Shown here in pieces: positions 25,091 through 34,081 of a stretch of DNA of 64,000 bases. Every line of letters starts with the position of its first letter. The stretch's first letter is position 1. The notes below the pieces were generated by a model, which saw only the letters and a program-made list of their open reading frames with translations, had not been told where the DNA came from and ran no database searches. Position numbers and translations under genes: made by a program. Origin of the DNA: Chloroflexia bacterium (GTDB lineage Bacteria; Chloroflexota; Chloroflexia; DTKN01); the NCBI GenBank assembly GCA_016928715.1, contig JAFGKG010000219.1, forward strand, positions 1 to 64,000, in the 5' to 3' direction.

Positions 25091-26239
25091 ATGAACTCAA
25101 TCAGAACCATTTCGTCCCAAACCCGTGCCGTGGCCTGCCTGGAGTGCGGCAAGTGCACGGCCGTCTGCCCGGTGGCCCGGCGCGACCCGGCCTTTTCGCC
25201 GCGGCGGCTGGTGGAGGAGGTGATCCAGGGCCGGCCGGGGGAGACACTGCACAACCCGGCCCTCTGGGAATGCCTGACCTGCCGAGCCTGCCACGAGCGC
25301 TGCCCGATGGGCGTGGACTATATCTCCTTTGTCCGCGACGTGCGTGCCCTGGCCCGGGAGGACGCGGTCGAAGCCCCCTGTTCCCACGGCGGTCTCTTGC
25401 AGACCCTGATGCGCCTGACGGCCGAACCGGCCCGCCGGCCGAACCGGCTGGGCTGGCTCGACGACAATCTCGAAATCTCGGAGGACGGCGAGACGCTCTA
25501 CTTTGTCGGCTGCACGCCCTTTTTCGAGGTCGCCTTTGCCGATCTGGAGGTCCCCGCACTGGAGACGGCCCGCAGCGTGGTGCGGCTGTTGAACGCCGCC
25601 GGCGAGCGGCCGCAGGTACTGGCCGAGGAGCGCTGCTGCGGGCACGACCTGCTCTGGGAGGGCGATGTGGAAAGTTTTGAGCGGCTGGCCGAGGCCAACC
25701 AGGCGCTCATCCGCGAGAGCGGGGTAAAGCGCATCGTCAGCGCCTGTCCCGAGGGCGTGCGCACGCTGGCGGTGGACTATCCGGCGCACGGCTACGACCT
25801 GGGGGTGGAGGTGCTGCACATCTCGCAGTGGCTGGCCGAGGCCCTGCGGCAGGGCCGGCTGGCGCTGCGGCCGCAGGAGCGGCGGCTGACCTACCAGGAC
25901 CCCTGCCGGCTGGGCCGGCACCTGGGCGAGTACGAGGCGCCCCGGACCGTGCTGGGCGCGCTGGGTGACCTGGTCGAGATGGAGCGCAGCGGCCGGCTGG
26001 CCCAATGCTGCGGCACGAGCTGCTGGACCGCCTGCGGGGCGGTGAACAAGCAGCTCCAGTTGGACCGCCTGCGCCAGGCCCGGGCTACCGGCGCCGACCT
26101 GCTGGTCACGGCCTGCCTCAAGTGCCAGATCCACTTTCTCTGCGCCATGGATGATCCGGATGTGGAGGAGGGGGAGCGGATCGAGGTGATCGACCTGGCC
26201 CAACTGGCGGCGCGGGGGCTAGAAACAGTTGAAGGATAG
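25091..26239 (+). CDS. HdrCB-like iron-sulfur protein with two CCG domains
   Basis: This 382-residue protein is of the heterodisulfide reductase/GlpC type. The N-terminal part has two [4Fe-4S] ferredoxin motifs (CLECGKCTAVCP and CLTCRACHERCP). It is followed by two cysteine-rich CCG domains: the first with FVGCTPFF and ERCCGHD, the second with YQDPCRLGRHLGEY, QCCGTSC and CLKCQIHF. The first domain lacks the final CxxC (it reads SACPEGV), so probably only the second binds a noncubane or similar cluster. It is the natural HdrBC-like partner of the HdrA-MvhD protein upstream, and the physiological electron acceptor is unknown. AGAGGAAAC precedes the ATG. It converges with the gene at 26246. Confidence 0.85.
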   Translation: MNSIRTISSQTRAVACLECGKCTAVCPVARRDPAFSPRRLVEEVIQGRPGETLHNPALWECLTCRACHERCPMGVDYISFVRDVRALAREDAVEAPCSHGGLLQTLMRLTAEPARRPNRLGWLDDNLEISEDGETLYFVGCTPFFEVAFADLEVPALETARSVVRLLNAAGERPQVLAEERCCGHDLLWEGDVESFERLAEANQALIRESGVKRIVSACPEGVRTLAVDYPAHGYDLGVEVLHISQWLAEALRQGRLALRPQERRLTYQDPCRLGRHLGEYEAPRTVLGALGDLVEMERSGRLAQCCGTSCWTACGAVNKQLQLDRLRQARATGADLLVTACLKCQIHFLCAMDDPDVEEGERIEVIDLAQLAARGLETVEG

Positions 26240-26245
26240 ATTCCC

Positions 26246-27334
26246 CTACTCCACCACGCTCAACCTGTCATTGGGCTCGTAGTGCACGCCGGCCCGGGCG
26301 CAGGGCGCGCCGTCCACCTCGACAATGTCGGCGTAATAGGCCAGCCGGCCCCGCAGCAGGGAACGGCCCACCGCGTAGGCGTCCACCGGCACACCGGCCT
26401 GCTCAAAGGCGCGGATGCGCTTGGGCGAAAAATCGCCGGCCACCACGATGCGGATAAAGGCAAAGCCGGCCTCGTCCAAGGCCTGCCGGACATTGCGCAC
26501 CAACTGCGGGTTCACACCCGTGGGCTTGAATTGGCCCATCTGCTCCAACAGCGAACGGTCCACCATGGTCTCGTCCGTGCCCAGGCGCACTCCCCACAAC
26601 CGCCGCTCCATGCGCCGCGCGACCGCCAGCGCGGCGCCCACGCAGTCGTTGTCAAAGTCCACCGAGACGATCAGGTCGACCTCGGGCTCCAGGTGGGCCT
26701 CGAACTGCAAGGCCGCCCGCACCGTGTCCCCCCCGTAGCAGGCGATCAGCGAGGCCGGCACCGTGGCCAGACCCGGCCGGCCCCACCAGGCCCCCTGAGC
26801 GTCCGTGCCCACCCCCAGCGCGCCGCTGATGTAGGCGGCGTAGCCGTCGCCGGTCTGGACCAGGTGGTGGTCGAAACGGGCGGGGAAAAAGAGCACCGGC
26901 TTGCCCCCCGCCGCCTCCACTACCGCCGCCGTGTTCGTGGCCACCCGCGTCCGCCGGGCCAGCACGCCCAGAAAATCCGTCTCTAGCTGGGCGAACAGGG
27001 CATAGTCCCCCTCGATGGTCATGACCGGCTCGTAGGGCGTGGCCCGCTCGCCGTCGTAGAGGCTCTGCACCCGCAACTGCTCCCAGCCCTCGACCCAGTC
27101 GCCCCCCTCCCCAGGATGCCCGCTGCATAACTTGAGGATGGCGATGGCCTCGTCCGTCCCGCCGACAACCACGGCCTGCCGCTGGTACACCACCATCAGC
27201 ACCCGCGGGTGCCTGTCCTCCCGCAGCAGGACCTGCTGGGCCCGCGAGAGGTCCTGGTCCGCATAGTAGCCCACCCGCATCTTTTCCACGGGCAGGTTCA
27301 AAATGGCCGGGTCCAAGCGTTTCCGCAGCAACAT
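26246..27334 (-). CDS. Nicotinate phosphoribosyltransferase-like protein
   Basis: This 362-residue protein is of the nicotinate/quinolinate phosphoribosyltransferase superfamily, most like the archaeal-type nicotinate phosphoribosyltransferases that make NaMN from nicotinate and PRPP. The N-terminal VGYYADQDLSRAQQVLL is the family's opening, followed by the barrel with ARFDHHLVQTGDGYAAY, LIVSVDFDNDCVGAAL, RLGTDETM, VVAGDFSPKRIRAFE and the DIVEVDGAPCARAG ending typical of PncB proteins. ATG 27334 has GAGGTGGAGC directly upstream; a longer reading runs into the tRNA gene. The gene starts 63 bp downstream of tRNA-Leu on the same strand and may share its promoter. Confidence 0.82.
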   Translation of the reverse strand: MLLRKRLDPAILNLPVEKMRVGYYADQDLSRAQQVLLREDRHPRVLMVVYQRQAVVVGGTDEAIAILKLCSGHPGEGGDWVEGWEQLRVQSLYDGERATPYEPVMTIEGDYALFAQLETDFLGVLARRTRVATNTAAVVEAAGGKPVLFFPARFDHHLVQTGDGYAAYISGALGVGTDAQGAWWGRPGLATVPASLIACYGGDTVRAALQFEAHLEPEVDLIVSVDFDNDCVGAALAVARRMERRLWGVRLGTDETMVDRSLLEQMGQFKPTGVNPQLVRNVRQALDEAGFAFIRIVVAGDFSPKRIRAFEQAGVPVDAYAVGRSLLRGRLAYYADIVEVDGAPCARAGVHYEPNDRLSVVE

Positions 27335-27397
27335 GCTCCACCTCTTTTTTTCAGCTAGGGCCGTCACTCCCATGATTCCCGGCCCGGTGGGGGAAGG

Positions 27398-27478
27398 TGG
27401 GCAAGGAGGGATTCGAACCCTCACGCCTGGCGGCATATGCTCCTAAGGCATACGTGTCTGCCGTTCCACCACTTGCCC
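27398..27478 (-). tRNA. tRNA-Leu (anticodon UAG)
   Basis: On the minus strand an 81-nt class II tRNA can be folded: acceptor GGGCAAG pairing with CTTGCCC, discriminator A, D-arm TGGTGGAACGGCAGACACG, anticodon stem-loop with loop CTTAGGA giving anticodon UAG, a long variable arm (TGCCGCCAGGCG region) and T-loop GGTTCGAATCC. The CCA end is not fully encoded (CCT follows the discriminator). It reads CUA and other CUN leucine codons. Confidence 0.95.
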
Positions 27479-27486
27479 ACGGATTT

Positions 27487-27515
27487 ATGATAACACAACT
27501 TGCAGGCCGGTGCAA
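27487..27515 (-). promoter_or_regulatory. Promoter of the tRNA-Leu gene
   Basis: Minus strand: -35 TTGCAC (27510-27515), 17-bp spacer, -10 TATCAT (27487-27492). Initiation would be very close to the mature tRNA 5' end, 8 bp downstream of the -10. Confidence 0.65.
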
Positions 27516-27525
27516 CTGCCGGCGT

Positions 27526-27554
27526 TTGCGCGTCCGGGGGGGTTGTAGTACAAT
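27526..27554 (+). promoter_or_regulatory. Promoter of the GlcF-like/ino1 operon
   Basis: Plus strand: -35 TTGCGC (27526-27531), 17-bp spacer, -10 TACAAT (27549-27554). It is similar around the -10 to the lpdA promoter (GTTGTAGTACAATGCGGACA), and is divergent from the tRNA promoter. Confidence 0.7.
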
Positions 27555-27626
27555 GCGGACACAGGGTCCGAGCAGCGCTGCTGCCTGTTCAAGTGGCCGG
27601 CGAGGCCGCCGACCAGAGGATAAAAG

Positions 27627-28955
27627 ATGTCAGAGAAGGAAATCCAGAGCAAACCATTTCCCCAGGGGGCGCTCCCTGACGAGGCCCAGATCCAGTCCTG
27701 CATCCGCTGCGGGCTCTGCTCCGCCGTCTGCCCCATCTACCAGGAGACGCGCATGGAAACCGACGCGCCGCGCGGCCGCATCGCCCTGGTGCGGGCAGTC
27801 CTGGAGGGCCGGCTGGAGCCCAGCCCGCGCTTTAAAAAGATCGTCTACCAATGCCTGGCCTGCCAGGCCTGCGTCGATATCTGCCCGGCCGGCGTGCGCA
27901 CGGACCAACTGATGATGGCCGCCCGCGCCTACCTCCTTGAATTGGAGGGCCGCCACTGGTTCCGCAACATGCTCTTTGGCTGGCTCCTGCCCAAACCGGC
28001 CCGCCTAGAAAAGGCCACCATGCCCCTGCGCTGCTACGAACGGCTGGGCCTGCGCCGCCTGGTCGACCGCGCCGGCCTGGATCGGCTGCTGCCCCGGCGC
28101 CTGCGCGAGATGTCCTGGCTGCTGCCCCCCATCCCCCGCCGGCCCCTGCGCCCCCAGTTGGAGCGGGTGACCCCCGCCTATAACGGTTCGGCCGGCCAGG
28201 AGCCCCGCTGCCGGATTGGCTATTTCCTGGGCTGCGCCCAGGACGTCATGTTCGCCTCGGCCAGCGCGGCCACAGTGCGCGTCCTGACCCGCAATGGCTG
28301 CGAGGTCTATACGCCCGCGGTGACCTGCTGCGGTATGCCCCATCTGGGCTACGGCGAACTGGAGCGGGCCAAGGACCTGGCCCGCCAGAACATCGACGCC
28401 TTTACCGGCCAGGACCTGCAGGCCGTCATTACAGACTGCGCCTCCTGCGCCTCCACCCTGCACGAGTACGGCGAACTGCTGGCCGACGACCCCGCCTACG
28501 CCGAAAAGGCCCGTGCCTTTTCGGAGCGGGTGCGCGATATCAGCCAATTCCTCGACGAGATCGGCATCGAGCCGCCCCAGGGCCGGCTGGACGTGCGCGT
28601 CACCTATCACGATCCCTGCCACCTGGTGCGCGGAATGGGTGTCTCGGCCGCGCCGCGCCGGCTGCTGCAGTCCATCCCCGGCCTCGAACTGGTCGAGATG
28701 GAGGAGGCCAATTGGTGCTGCGGCAACGCCGGCAGCCACGCCATCACCGAGACGGAGGAATCGGGCCGCCTGCTGGACCGCAAGATGGCCCACGTGGCCG
28801 ACACCGATGCCCAACTCGTCGCCAGCGGCTGCCCCGGCTGCCAACTGCAGCTCTGGCGCGGCGTGCGCCGCTGGAACCTGCCCATGCAGGTGGTCCACCC
28901 CATCGAACTGCTCGACCAGGCCTACCGCAACGGAGAAAAGACAAACAAGCGCTGA
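27627..28955 (+). CDS. GlcF/HdrD-like iron-sulfur oxidoreductase subunit
   Basis: This 442-residue protein resembles GlcF, the iron-sulfur subunit of glycolate oxidase, and the LutA/GlpC family. It has two [4Fe-4S] motifs near the N-terminus (CIRCGLCSAVCP, CLACQACVDICP) and two CCG domains: IGYFLGCAQD with VTCCGMPHLGYGE and DCASCASTLHEYG, then TYHDPCHLVRGMG with WCCGNAG and GCPGCQLQL. Both CCG domains are complete, unlike those of the protein at 25091. GlcD-type flavoprotein genes, the usual partners in glycolate or lactate oxidation, are not in the window. It may instead work with the HdrA-like protein; this is inferred only from distance (about 3.6 kb). The ribosome site AGAGGAT is upstream. 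Confidence 0.85.
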   Translation: MSEKEIQSKPFPQGALPDEAQIQSCIRCGLCSAVCPIYQETRMETDAPRGRIALVRAVLEGRLEPSPRFKKIVYQCLACQACVDICPAGVRTDQLMMAARAYLLELEGRHWFRNMLFGWLLPKPARLEKATMPLRCYERLGLRRLVDRAGLDRLLPRRLREMSWLLPPIPRRPLRPQLERVTPAYNGSAGQEPRCRIGYFLGCAQDVMFASASAATVRVLTRNGCEVYTPAVTCCGMPHLGYGELERAKDLARQNIDAFTGQDLQAVITDCASCASTLHEYGELLADDPAYAEKARAFSERVRDISQFLDEIGIEPPQGRLDVRVTYHDPCHLVRGMGVSAAPRRLLQSIPGLELVEMEEANWCCGNAGSHAITETEESGRLLDRKMAHVADTDAQLVASGCPGCQLQLWRGVRRWNLPMQVVHPIELLDQAYRNGEKTNKR

Positions 28956-28976
28956 TCGCAGCCAAAGGAGAGAGCT

Positions 28977-30074
28977 ATGGCGGAAAAGATTCGGGTGGCC
29001 ATCATTGGCGTGGGCAACTGCGCCTCGTCCCTGGTGCAGGGGGTGCAGTATTACCGCGAGGCCAAGACCGGCGATGTCGTCCCCGGCCTGATGCACGCCG
29101 TGTTGGGGGGATACCACGTCCGGGACATCGAGTTCTCGGCCGCCTTTGACATCGACAAGAACAAGGTGGGCCTGGACCTGTCCCAGGCTATCTTTAGCCC
29201 GCCCAATAACACCCGCCGCTTTGCCAAGGTCCCCAAGCTGAACGTCCCCGTCCACCGGGGCATGACCCACGATGGGCTGGGCAAGTACCTTTCGCAGATC
29301 ATCGAAAAGGCCCCCGGCCCCACCGACGACATTGTGGGCATCCTGCGCGACAGCGGCACCGACGTGGTGGTCAATTTCCTGCCCGTCGGCTCCGAGATGG
29401 CCACCAAGTGGTACGTGGAACAGATCCTGGACGCCGACTGCGGTTTCGTCAACTGCGTGCCCGTCTTTATCGCCTCCCAACCCTACTGGCAGTGCCGCTT
29501 TGCCAAGCGCGACCTGCCCCTCATCGGCGACGACATCAAGTCCCAGGTGGGCGCGACCATCGTCCACCGCGTCCTGACCCACCTCTTTCGCCTGCGCGGG
29601 GTGCACCTGGACCGCACCTACCAGCTCAACTTTGGCGGCAATACCGACTTTCTCAACATGCTGGAACGGGAGCGCCTCGAATCCAAAAAGATATCCAAAA
29701 CCGGCGCCGTGACCAGCCAACTCGACTACCCCCTGGCGGAGAAGGACGTCCACGTCGGGCCCAGCGATTACGTGCCCTGGCTGGAGGACCGCAAGTGGTG
29801 CCACATCCGCATGGAGGGCGAGGCCTTTGGCGGCAGCCCGCTGAACCTGGAACTCAAGCTGGAGGTCTGGGACAGCCCCAACTCGGCCGGCGTGGTCATT
29901 GACGCCATCCGCTGCTGCCGGCTGGCCCTGGACCGCGGCCTCAAGGGCGCCATCCTGGCCCCCTCGGCCTATTTTATGAAGACCCCACCCGTGCAGTTGT
30001 CCGACGACGAGGCCTATCACCGCACCGAGGCCTACATCGCCGGGGACGAAGAGGCGGCGCTGACGGGCGAGTAG
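28977..30074 (+). CDS. ino1: myo-Inositol-1-phosphate synthase
   Basis: This 365-residue enzyme converts glucose 6-phosphate to inositol 1-phosphate (1L-myo- or 3-phosphate numbering) using bound NAD+. It is the short prokaryotic/archaeal form. Seen are the N-terminal NAD fold [40 protein letters not shown], the catalytic region [28 protein letters not shown] with the [10 protein letters not shown] lysine-rich stretch, and the [19 protein letters not shown] helix. The ribosome site is AAGGAGAG. It follows the GlcF-like gene by 21 bp. Inositol phosphate is used for phosphatidylinositol-type lipids, known in some Chloroflexota and Actinobacteria; no lipid synthase is seen here. Confidence 0.93.
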   Translation: MAEKIRVAIIGVGNCASSLVQGVQYYREAKTGDVVPGLMHAVLGGYHVRDIEFSAAFDIDKNKVGLDLSQAIFSPPNNTRRFAKVPKLNVPVHRGMTHDGLGKYLSQIIEKAPGPTDDIVGILRDSGTDVVVNFLPVGSEMATKWYVEQILDADCGFVNCVPVFIASQPYWQCRFAKRDLPLIGDDIKSQVGATIVHRVLTHLFRLRGVHLDRTYQLNFGGNTDFLNMLERERLESKKISKTGAVTSQLDYPLAEKDVHVGPSDYVPWLEDRKWCHIRMEGEAFGGSPLNLELKLEVWDSPNSAGVVIDAIRCCRLALDRGLKGAILAPSAYFMKTPPVQLSDDEAYHRTEAYIAGDEEAALTGE

Positions 30075-30115
30075 CGCCACTGAGCGGCGAACACGAGCAG
30101 TCCCAACACGAGCAC

Positions 30116-30214
30116 TTGATCTCGACCGAGTGGGGCTATGCCTGGGCCCACTACCAGGCACCCGACGGCTGGAAGCGCAAATATTGGAAACGTGTACCAG
30201 AGAGAAAAGAATGA
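30116..30214 (+). CDS. Possible small Trp-rich ORF between ino1 and the CapA lipoprotein
   Basis: Between two real genes a frame reads STEWGYAWAHYQAPDGWKR and ends at a TGA overlapping the next gene's ATG (ATGA-type). A TTG at 30116 would give 32 residues. The composition looks protein-like, with four Trp, but no ribosome site fits the TTG, and the frame is also open upstream into ino1. It could be a real small protein, the tail of a decayed gene, or chance. Confidence 0.25.
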   Translation: MISTEWGYAWAHYQAPDGWKRKYWKRVPERKE

Positions 30215-32460
30215 GGTCGCGCCAACCCAAAAAACAAACCAGCGCCCTCCTGCTGTTGCTGGGGATCCTGCTCTGCGCCTGCGGGCCGGCCCTGACCTCC
30301 CCCGCGGCCTCCTCGCCGCCGGCAGTGGCCACGACCTCGCTGCCGTCTACCCAGGTCCCGCCGGCGACTGCAGTCCCCTTGGCCACGCCCGCGCCGCCCA
30401 CAGCGACGCCCATTCCCACGGAGCGGCCCACCCCCACCCCGCCGCTGCCGCCCCCGCCGGCCCTGGGCCTCAGCCGCCTGTGGGCCTGGACGGCCGACGA
30501 CATTATCAACGACTTTTTGCCGCGCGACCTGGACGGGGACGGCCTTCCCGAGATCGTCGTCGCCTCCTACGACCGGCGGGTCTATGTCGTGGACGCCTGG
30601 GGACAGACCTGGTGGTCCTGGGACACTGGCGCTTCGGTGTTCAGCCTGGAGTTGGCCGATCTGGACGGCGACGGCCGGGACGAGATCCTGGCCGGCACCG
30701 AGGCCGGCGAGCTGCTGGCCCTGGATGCCGGCGGGGGCCTGCTCTGGCAGGTACCCCTGGCCGGCCGCGTCACCGCCATCGCCGCGGTCGACCTGGAGGG
30801 CGACGACCGCCCCGAGATCCTGGCCGGCGCCCGCCCGGCCGGCGCCTGGGCCCTGCGGGGGGACGGCAGCGTGCTCTGGCAGCAGCAGACCACCGGCGCC
30901 CCCACCGCCTTTGCCAGCTTTGCCAGCGGCCACAACCAGCTCATCGTGCTCAGCACCGAGGCCGGGGCCGTGCAGGCGCTGGACGCCGCCGGCGTCCCCT
31001 CCTGGCGCTGGGAGGACGCCGGCTATATCCGCGGTATGGCGGCCTTGGAGGGCGGCGTGCTCGCCGGGGGCCGCGACGGCCTGCTGCGCCGCTTTGGCTT
31101 TGGCGGCGACCTGGCCGCCGAGATCGACCTGGACAGTCCCATCCCCATCGTCCTCCCGGTCGAACTGTACGGGGACGCCCAGCCTGAGATTCTGGTCGGG
31201 ACCCGGAAACGCCTGATCGCGCTAGAGTCCAACCCCTCCGAGGAGCGGGCACACCGCCACTGGGACGTCTTTGTCGAGGGCGGCGTCTGGTCGCTGGCCC
31301 TGGCCGACCTGGAGGGGGACGGCCAGCCCGAGATCGCCGCCGGCACCGACACCGGCCAGATACTGATCGTCGAGTCCCACGGCATGCCGCGCGGCTATAC
31401 CTGGGTGCCCTTTCGCGTGCACGGCCTGTGGGCGGCCGACCTGGACGGCGACGGCCAGGACGAGCTGCTGGCGCGGGCCAGTAACCACCTCTACGCCTTT
31501 GTGGGCAATTCCCGGGGCGAGGTCGGCGAGCCGCAGCCGCTGGTCCGCACCCTGGAGCGCTGGCCGGAGGAGACCGTCCTGCTGCAGCCGGCCGAGGACG
31601 AGATCGTCCTGGCCGCCGTGGGCGATATCATGATCGGGCGGGCCGTGGAGCCGCGCATGCTGATGTACGGGGCCCTCTTTCCCTTTGAAGCCCTGCTGCC
31701 CCTGCTGCAGGGGGCCGACCTGACCACCGGCAACCTGGAGGGCGTGCTGGCCTTTTATGGCGAGCCCCTGCAGAAATCCTACACCTTTCGCGGGCACCCC
31801 GGCCTGGCCACGGGCCTGCAGCAGGCCGGCTTTGACCTGCTAAACCTGGCCAACAACCACGCCAGGGACTTTGGCCAAGAGGGCCTGGACGAGACCATAG
31901 CCACCCTGGAGGAGGCTGGCATCGCCGCGGTGGGGGCCGGGCCGGCCGCCTACGAGCCGGTTTTCATCGAGGTCAAGGGCATTCGCCTGGCCTTCCTGGG
32001 CCGCACCGCCGCGATCGGCCCCCAGGAGGGCGTGGCCTGGACCGAAGCGGAGGAACTGCGCCAGGCGGTGATTGCGGCCCAGCAGCAGGCCGACCTGGTC
32101 ATCGTACACCTGCACGCGGGCTACGAATACTGGACGACTTACGAGGCCACCCAGCAGCAGTTGGCCCAGGCCGCCGCTGCCGGCGGGGCGGCCCTGGTCA
32201 TCGGCCACCACCCCCACGCCCTCCAGGAGGTGGAGTGGATCAGGGAAACGCTGGTGGCCTACAGCCTGGGCGATTTCGTCTTTGACATTGACGACCACAA
32301 CGTCGCCCGCGACGCGGTAGTGCTGCGGGTGCTGCTCTCCCGCCAGGGCGTCCAGGGCGTGGAGTGGATCCGGGCCCGCATCATCAATGATGTGCAGCCA
32401 CGGCCGATGGTCGACGAGGAGGGTGGCCCCTGGGTCGAGGTGCTGTTCGGGGAGCCATGA
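30211..32460 (+). CDS. Lipoprotein with FG-GAP beta-propeller repeats and C-terminal CapA phosphoesterase-like domain
   Basis: This 749-residue exported protein begins with a positively charged N-terminus, a Leu-rich signal segment and a lipobox LLCAC, so it is a predicted lipoprotein. A Pro/Thr/Ala-rich linker (residues 30-95) follows. Then come repeated FG-GAP/VCBS-like units with Ca-binding DLDGDGxPEI motifs (at least DLDGDGLPEI, DLDGDGRDEI, DLEGDDRPEI, DLEGDGQPEI, DLDGDGQDEL), predicted to form a beta-propeller. The last about 280 residues match CapA/PgsA: AVGDIMIGRAVEP, TGNLEGVL, NLANNHARDFGQEGL, HLHAGYEYW and GHHPHALQ, a metallophosphatase-like fold linked to poly-gamma-glutamate/capsule. 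ATG 30211 puts the signal peptide at the N-terminus. It overlaps the ChbG gene by 4 bp. Confidence 0.85.
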   Translation: MRSRQPKKQTSALLLLLGILLCACGPALTSPAASSPPAVATTSLPSTQVPPATAVPLATPAPPTATPIPTERPTPTPPLPPPPALGLSRLWAWTADDIINDFLPRDLDGDGLPEIVVASYDRRVYVVDAWGQTWWSWDTGASVFSLELADLDGDGRDEILAGTEAGELLALDAGGGLLWQVPLAGRVTAIAAVDLEGDDRPEILAGARPAGAWALRGDGSVLWQQQTTGAPTAFASFASGHNQLIVLSTEAGAVQALDAAGVPSWRWEDAGYIRGMAALEGGVLAGGRDGLLRRFGFGGDLAAEIDLDSPIPIVLPVELYGDAQPEILVGTRKRLIALESNPSEERAHRHWDVFVEGGVWSLALADLEGDGQPEIAAGTDTGQILIVESHGMPRGYTWVPFRVHGLWAADLDGDGQDELLARASNHLYAFVGNSRGEVGEPQPLVRTLERWPEETVLLQPAEDEIVLAAVGDIMIGRAVEPRMLMYGALFPFEALLPLLQGADLTTGNLEGVLAFYGEPLQKSYTFRGHPGLATGLQQAGFDLLNLANNHARDFGQEGLDETIATLEEAGIAAVGAGPAAYEPVFIEVKGIRLAFLGRTAAIGPQEGVAWTEAEELRQAVIAAQQQADLVIVHLHAGYEYWTTYEATQQQLAQAAAAGGAALVIGHHPHALQEVEWIRETLVAYSLGDFVFDIDDHNVARDAVVLRVLLSRQGVQGVEWIRARIINDVQPRPMVDEEGGPWVEVLFGEP

Positions 32461-33242
32461 CGATAAAACGTCTGATCGTCAACGCCGACGACTATGGTTA
32501 CACGCCCGGCGTCTCGGCGGGCATCCGCCGGGCGCACCTGGAGGGCATCGTCAGCAGCACCACGGCCATGATGACAATGCCGCCGGCCGCGGCGGAACTG
32601 CGCCTGGCCCGGGAGCAATGCCCCCATCTGGGTATCGGCGTGCATCTGACGGTGACCAAGGGGCACTGCCTGCGGCCGGCCGGGTCCATCCCCTCCCTGG
32701 TGCCGGCCTCGGGACAGTTTCCGGGGGTGCGGGAACTGTCGGCACTGCTGGAGCGGGCCGCGCCCGGGGAACTGCGGGACGAGTGGCGCGCCCAGATCGA
32801 GGCCCTGCTGGCCCTGGGCATCCAGCCGGATCACCTGGACAGCCACCACCACGCATTTTACTGCCACGAAAAGGCCCTGCTGGTGACACTGGACCTGGCC
32901 GAGGAGTACGCCCTCCCCCTGCGCACCCCCCCGCCGCCCCTGGCCGGCCGCGATTTCGTCCAAAGGCTGCTGCAGCAGCGACAGCCTCCCCGTCCCGACC
33001 GCACCCTCTTTTCCTTCTACAAGCAGCGGGCCACCCTGGATCACCTGCGACAGCTCATCAGTTCGCTCCCCCCGGGGACGAGCGAGTTGATGTGCCACCC
33101 GGCCTATGCTGACGACGCGCTGTACGCCCTCAGCAGCTACCACGACCTGCGCGAACAGGAATTGGCCGTGCTGGCCGACCCGACCCTGCCCGCGCTATTG
33201 GAACAATGCGGGGTGGAACTGGGGCGGTTTCCCGAACTTTAG
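32457..33242 (+). CDS. ChbG/YdjC-type carbohydrate deacetylase
   Basis: This 261-residue protein is of the YdjC/ChbG/HpnK family, metal-dependent deacetylases of N-acetylated sugars. Motifs: LIVNADDYGYTPGVSAGI at the N-terminus (metal-binding D-D), GIGVHLTVTKG (His), and LDSHHHAF, the second metal-binding histidine group. The C-terminal ELMCHPAYADD is also typical. The start overlaps the preceding stop by 4 bases (ATGA), so it is translationally coupled to the CapA lipoprotein gene. This suggests a shared role in processing an envelope glycan. Confidence 0.9.
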   Translation: MTIKRLIVNADDYGYTPGVSAGIRRAHLEGIVSSTTAMMTMPPAAAELRLAREQCPHLGIGVHLTVTKGHCLRPAGSIPSLVPASGQFPGVRELSALLERAAPGELRDEWRAQIEALLALGIQPDHLDSHHHAFYCHEKALLVTLDLAEEYALPLRTPPPPLAGRDFVQRLLQQRQPPRPDRTLFSFYKQRATLDHLRQLISSLPPGTSELMCHPAYADDALYALSSYHDLREQELAVLADPTLPALLEQCGVELGRFPEL

Positions 33243-33478
33243 CCATCCCCCTCGGCCCAACGTCCCAGCCAAACCAGCAGCAGCCAGAGCAGCGATCCCA
33301 GAGCCAGCGGGCCCAGGATACAGGCCAGCCCGCCCAAGACCCCGCCCCAGCCATAATTCCAAAAGATCAACCCGCCCCCCACGACCAGCAGCAGCAGGAT
33401 AAAGCCAAACAGCAGCCAGCGCTCGGTCTGCTGCCGGTGGGCGCGCAGGTCTCGCGGGGGGCGCTCATCGAGCGGCAT
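33239..33478 (-). CDS. Small membrane protein with two transmembrane segments
   Basis: This 79-residue protein has a charged N-terminal tail with Arg-rich RPPRDLRAHRQQTERW, then two hydrophobic segments (LLFGFILLLLVVGGGLIFW and the GGLACILGPLALGSLLWLLL stretch). No family is recognised. ATG 33478 is preferred over an upstream in-frame GTG because GGGGTGG is placed upstream of it. It overlaps the 3' end of ogt by 14 bp and its stop codon overlaps that of chbG on the other strand. Confidence 0.72.
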   Translation of the reverse strand: MPLDERPPRDLRAHRQQTERWLLFGFILLLLVVGGGLIFWNYGWGGVLGGLACILGPLALGSLLWLLLVWLGRWAEGDG

Positions 33479-34004
33479 GGGTTCCACCCGAAGGGGGTGG
33501 CCCGACCTCGCCGCCGCCCTCCAACCGGAGCAGTGCCCGCTTCAGAGGCAGGCCGCCGCCATACCCCCCCAAAGAGCCATCGCTGCGCACGACCCGGTGG
33601 CAGGGAATGATAATGGGCAGGGGATTGGCCCCGTTGGCCGCCCCCACCGCCCGCACCGCCCGCGGTCGGCCGATCGCGTCGGCCACCTGGGCGTAACTGC
33701 GCGTCTGTCCATAGGGAATCTCCAGCAGGGCCTGCCACACCTGGAGTTGAAAGGGGGTGCCCCGCAGATCCAGCGGCAGGTCAAAGGAGCGGCGTTCCCG
33801 GGCCACGTACTGCTCCAGTTGGGCCGCGGCCTCCCGGAGCAGATCGCCCCCCTCGATCGGCGTGTGGCTGGAAAGATGCCGCCCCATCCAGGAGGCCACG
33901 GGGCCGCCTGCGGGCAGAGCCAGCAGGCAGAGGCCCTCCGGGGTGGCGAAAAGGCGCAGTGTGCCCCAGGGAGAGGGAAAACGCTTCCAGTACAGGTAGG
34001 GCAT
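33465..34004 (-). CDS. ogt: Methylated-DNA-protein cysteine methyltransferase
   Basis: This 179-residue DNA repair protein removes alkyl groups from O6-guanine (and O4-thymine) by transferring them to its own cysteine in a single-use reaction. The active site is IIPCHRVV, preceded by the DNA-binding helix TRSYAQVADAIGRPRAVRAVG and followed by GSLGGYGGGLPLKRALLRLEG. The N-terminal domain begins YWKRFPSPWGTLRLFAT. ATG 34004 is chosen because AAAGGAAAA lies just upstream; an alternative TTG at 34022 would put that ribosome site inside the gene. Confidence 0.93.
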   Translation of the reverse strand: MPYLYWKRFPSPWGTLRLFATPEGLCLLALPAGGPVASWMGRHLSSHTPIEGGDLLREAAAQLEQYVARERRSFDLPLDLRGTPFQLQVWQALLEIPYGQTRSYAQVADAIGRPRAVRAVGAANGANPLPIIIPCHRVVRSDGSLGGYGGGLPLKRALLRLEGGGEVGPPPSGGTHAAR

Positions 34005-34081
34005 GGGCTTTTTCCTTTCCAATCGGCGATCCAGTACGGACCCCGTTCTCTGGCCCTGATCCTTTCTGCGGCCGGCAGGGC

